The position numbers and the translations under genes were made by a program. Below are positions 55,870 to 58,028 of a stretch of 58,028 bases of DNA, one piece after another (the stretch's first letter is position 1; every line of letters begins with the position of its first letter). The notes beneath the pieces were generated by a model, which ran no database searches, was not told the DNA's origin, and was given only the letters and a program-made list of their open reading frames with translations. Source of the stretch: Phreatobacter sp. (lineage in GTDB: Bacteria > Pseudomonadota > Alphaproteobacteria > Rhizobiales > Phreatobacteraceae); contig NZ_JAUYFA010000103.1 in the NCBI RefSeq assembly GCF_030691135.1, positions 1 through 58,028 on the forward strand. The letters run 5' to 3'.

Positions 55870-58028
55870 ATGACCGATCTGTTCGACAAATTCAGTGGCG
55901 ACGTGCGGCGTCCCGATTCCCGGTTCATCTCGGTGCGCGGTGCCCGCGAGCACAATCTCAAGAACGTCGACCTGACGATCCCGCGCGATTCCCTCGTCGT
56001 GTTCACCGGCCTGTCCGGGTCGGGCAAGTCCTCGCTCGCCTTCGACACGATCTATGCCGAGGGCCAGCGGCGCTATGTCGAGAGCCTGTCGGCCTATGCC
56101 CGCCAGTTCCTCGAGATGATGCAGAAGCCGGACGTCGACCAGATCGATGGGCTGTCGCCCGCCATCTCCATCGAGCAGAAGACGACGTCGAAGAACCCGC
56201 GCTCCACCGTCGGCACGGTCACGGAGATCTACGACTACATGCGCCTGCTCTGGGCCAGGGTCGGCGTGCCCTATTCGCCGGCGACCGGCCTGCCGATCGA
56301 GAGCCAGACCGTCAGCCAGATGGTGGACAAGACCCTCGCCCTGCCCGAAGGCGCACGGCTCTACCTGCTCGCGCCGGCAGTGCGCGGCCGCAAGGGCGAG
56401 TACCGCAAGGAACTGGCCGAGTGGCAGAAGAAGGGGTTCCAGCGCGTCAAGATCGACGGCGCCTTCTACGAGATCGCCGATGCGCCGGTGCTCGACAAGA
56501 AGCTCAAGCACGACATCGATGTCGTCGTGGACCGCATCGTCGTGCGGGCGGACATGGCGACGCGGCTCGCCGACAGCTTCGAGACCGCGCTGAAACTCGC
56601 CGACGGCATCGCGGTCATCGAGTTCGCCGACCAGAAGACCGAAGGTGGCGAGGCGATGCGCGTGCTCTTCTCGGAGAAGTTCGCCTGTCCGGTTTCCGGC
56701 TTCACCATTTCCGAGATCGAGCCGCGGCTGTTCTCCTTCAACAACCCCTTCGGCGCCTGCCCGGCTTGCGACGGCCTCGGCGTCGAACAGACGATCGACC
56801 CCGATCTCGTCATTCCCGACAAGGAACTGTCGCTGCGCAAGGGCGCCATCGGCCCCTGGGCGCGCTCGACCTCCCCCTTCTACACGCAGACGCTCGACGC
56901 CCTGTCGAAGCATTACGGGTTCTCGCTCACCGCTCCCTGGTCGAAACTGCCCGAGAAGGCGCGCCATGCCATCCTGTTCGGAACGGGCGAGGAAACCGTC
57001 AGCTTCAAGTATGACGACGGCCTGCGCTCCTACGAGACGATCAAGACCTTCGAGGGCGTCGTCCGCAACCTCGAGCGGCGGCTCAAGGAGACCGAGAGCG
57101 ACTGGGCGCGTGAGGAAATCTCCCGCTATGTGTCGGACGTGCCCTGCAAGGCCTGCTCGGGCTTCCGCCTGAAGCCGGAGGCGCTGGCGGTCAGGGTCGG
57201 CGGCGTCCATATCGGCGTGGTGTCGCAGATGTCGGTGCGGGCTGCCGGCGCCTGGTTCGCCGCCCTGCCCGACAATCTCAACGCCAAGCAGAACGAGATC
57301 GCGGCGCGCATCCTCAAGGAAATCCGCGAGCGGCTGCACTTTCTCATCGATGTCGGCCTCGACTATCTCACGCTCGGCCGCAATTCCGGGACGTTGTCTG
57401 GAGGCGAGAGCCAGCGTATCCGGCTCGCCAGCCAAATCGGCTCGGCGCTGACCGGCGTCCTCTACGTGCTGGACGAGCCCACCATAGGCCTGCACCAGCG
57501 GGACAATGCCCGGCTCATAAACACTTTGAAGTCCCTGCGCGATATCGGCAATACCCTGCTGGTGGTGGAACACGACGAGGCCGTGATAAGGGCGGCCGAC
57601 CATATCATAGACCTCGGGCCCGGCGCCGGCCTGGCCGGCGGGTATATAGTGGCGCAGGGTTCGCTCGCTGACATAATCAGGAACAAGAAGTCCGTGACCG
57701 GGCCCTTCCTGACAGGCGAGCGTTCCACCGCAGTGAAGCGGGAGCGGCGCGCACACTCCGGAAAATTCCTGGAGTTCACTGGTGCCAGCCAGTTCAACCT
57801 GAAGGGTATCGACGTAAAGATCCCGCTGGGCCTGTTCGTCAGCATCTGCGGGGTTTCCGGCTCGGGGAAGTCCACCCTGCTTTACGAGATAGTCTACAAG
57901 GCGCTGGCCAGGGAGCTCTACAAATCCAAGGAAGTCCCCGGCGCTTTCCGCTCCATGAAGGGGGCCGGGCAGATAGACAAGGTCATCATAGTCGACCAGT
58001 CCCCCATAGGCCGCACGCCGCGCTCCAA
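55870..58028 (+). CDS. uvrA: Excinuclease ABC subunit A (partial, 3' end outside window)
   Basis: The first 719 codons of UvrA, the damage-recognition ATPase of nucleotide excision repair, open to the right edge. Visible features are Walker [15 protein letters not shown] (~residue 47), a zinc finger with CPVSGF...CPACDGLG, the insertion/UvrB-binding region, ABC signature [16 protein letters not shown] (~508), Walker [18 protein letters not shown], and a second Walker [15 protein letters not shown] (~662). The start [10 protein letters not shown] at 55870 matches family N termini. Codon usage changes sharply from about codon 510-538 onwards, so the 3' quarter may not belong to the same genome (see findings). 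Confidence 0.9.
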   Translation, partial: MTDLFDKFSGDVRRPDSRFISVRGAREHNLKNVDLTIPRDSLVVFTGLSGSGKSSLAFDTIYAEGQRRYVESLSAYARQFLEMMQKPDVDQIDGLSPAISIEQKTTSKNPRSTVGTVTEIYDYMRLLWARVGVPYSPATGLPIESQTVSQMVDKTLALPEGARLYLLAPAVRGRKGEYRKELAEWQKKGFQRVKIDGAFYEIADAPVLDKKLKHDIDVVVDRIVVRADMATRLADSFETALKLADGIAVIEFADQKTEGGEAMRVLFSEKFACPVSGFTISEIEPRLFSFNNPFGACPACDGLGVEQTIDPDLVIPDKELSLRKGAIGPWARSTSPFYTQTLDALSKHYGFSLTAPWSKLPEKARHAILFGTGEETVSFKYDDGLRSYETIKTFEGVVRNLERRLKETESDWAREEISRYVSDVPCKACSGFRLKPEALAVRVGGVHIGVVSQMSVRAAGAWFAALPDNLNAKQNEIAARILKEIRERLHFLIDVGLDYLTLGRNSGTLSGGESQRIRLASQIGSALTGVLYVLDEPTIGLHQRDNARLINTLKSLRDIGNTLLVVEHDEAVIRAADHIIDLGPGAGLAGGYIVAQGSLADIIRNKKSVTGPFLTGERSTAVKRERRAHSGKFLEFTGASQFNLKGIDVKIPLGLFVSICGVSGSGKSTLLYEIVYKALARELYKSKEVPGAFRSMKGAGQIDKVIIVDQSPIGRTPRS
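57385..58028 (+). other. Compositional break inside uvrA (possible chimeric join)
   Basis: From about 57484 to the end the reading frame uses ATA for Ile ten times and AGG for Arg three times in 182 codons, whereas I find no in-frame ATA in the preceding 537 uvrA codons. The encoded protein remains UvrA-like but is less alphaproteobacterial in wording. The break falls in the most conserved part of the gene, around the ABC signature, with TTG-TCT-GGA codons from about 57394. Confidence 0.7.

Overview
The window is high-GC, densely packed bacterial chromosome. Gene content and order point to an alphaproteobacterium of the Hyphomicrobiales (Rhizobiales): a lipoyl-domain PdhB next to PdhA, an adjacent PleD/DivK pair followed by a DUF3572 gene and a zinc-finger DinB, an EipB-like envelope protein, the run coaD - two cyclophilins - queA - tgt, ClpS-ClpA, SdhE-Mfd, and a GTTC-N7-GTTC LexA box. 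The genus cannot be fixed from the sequence alone. No CRISPR array, transposase, integrase or prophage was seen.

Layout. 1-5200: pyruvate dehydrogenase E1 genes, an FtsB/DivIC-type gene, an EamA transporter, a YbjN-domain exported protein and enolase. 5300-9800: queF, a SPOR-domain membrane protein, an acyl-CoA ligase and a second EamA transporter. 9890-13617: the opgGH osmoregulated periplasmic glucan pair. 13700-17160: a perfect sigma-54 promoter ahead of a two-gene operon, a NirA-type siroheme reductase and a NADPH flavoprotein that carries a four-cysteine Fe-S segment where an FMN domain would be expected. 17300-17530: rpmG and its terminator. 17550-19800: a low-GC island with one large gene, an AvcD/DCD-type dCTP deaminase of the phage-defence family, and an upstream region holding one small divergent ORF. 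20000-27000: PleD, DivK, DUF3572, DinB, EipB-like, RidA-like, GDPD and DUF482 genes. 27000-29900: an alanine-rich protein, two short exported arginine-rich paralogues (a third is at 42.5 kb), a HIT protein and AzlCD. 30000-39400: ClpA, ClpS, Mfd, SdhE and RecG. 39400-44700: YbaN, a PfkB kinase, an SDR, tRNA-Lys(UUU), small exported proteins and PPK2. 44700-50000: tgt, queA, two cyclophilins, coaD and an M20 peptidase. 50100-58028: GyrA, MarC, a DUF2306 membrane protein under a promoter with a double operator, GNAT, Ssb and a partial UvrA.

Several genes form functional groups. QueF, QueA and Tgt are three steps of queuosine-tRNA synthesis. UvrA, Mfd, RecG, DinB and Ssb handle DNA damage, and a LexA box lies between ssb and uvrA. 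PleD and DivK belong to the alphaproteobacterial cell-cycle and c-di-GMP circuit.

The two best candidates for under-described biology are the sigma-54-controlled siroheme reductase/Fe-S flavoprotein pair and the dCTP-deaminase defence island. One caution on data quality: the last roughly 600 bases switch abruptly to a different codon usage inside uvrA, so the end of this sequence may be a chimeric join.
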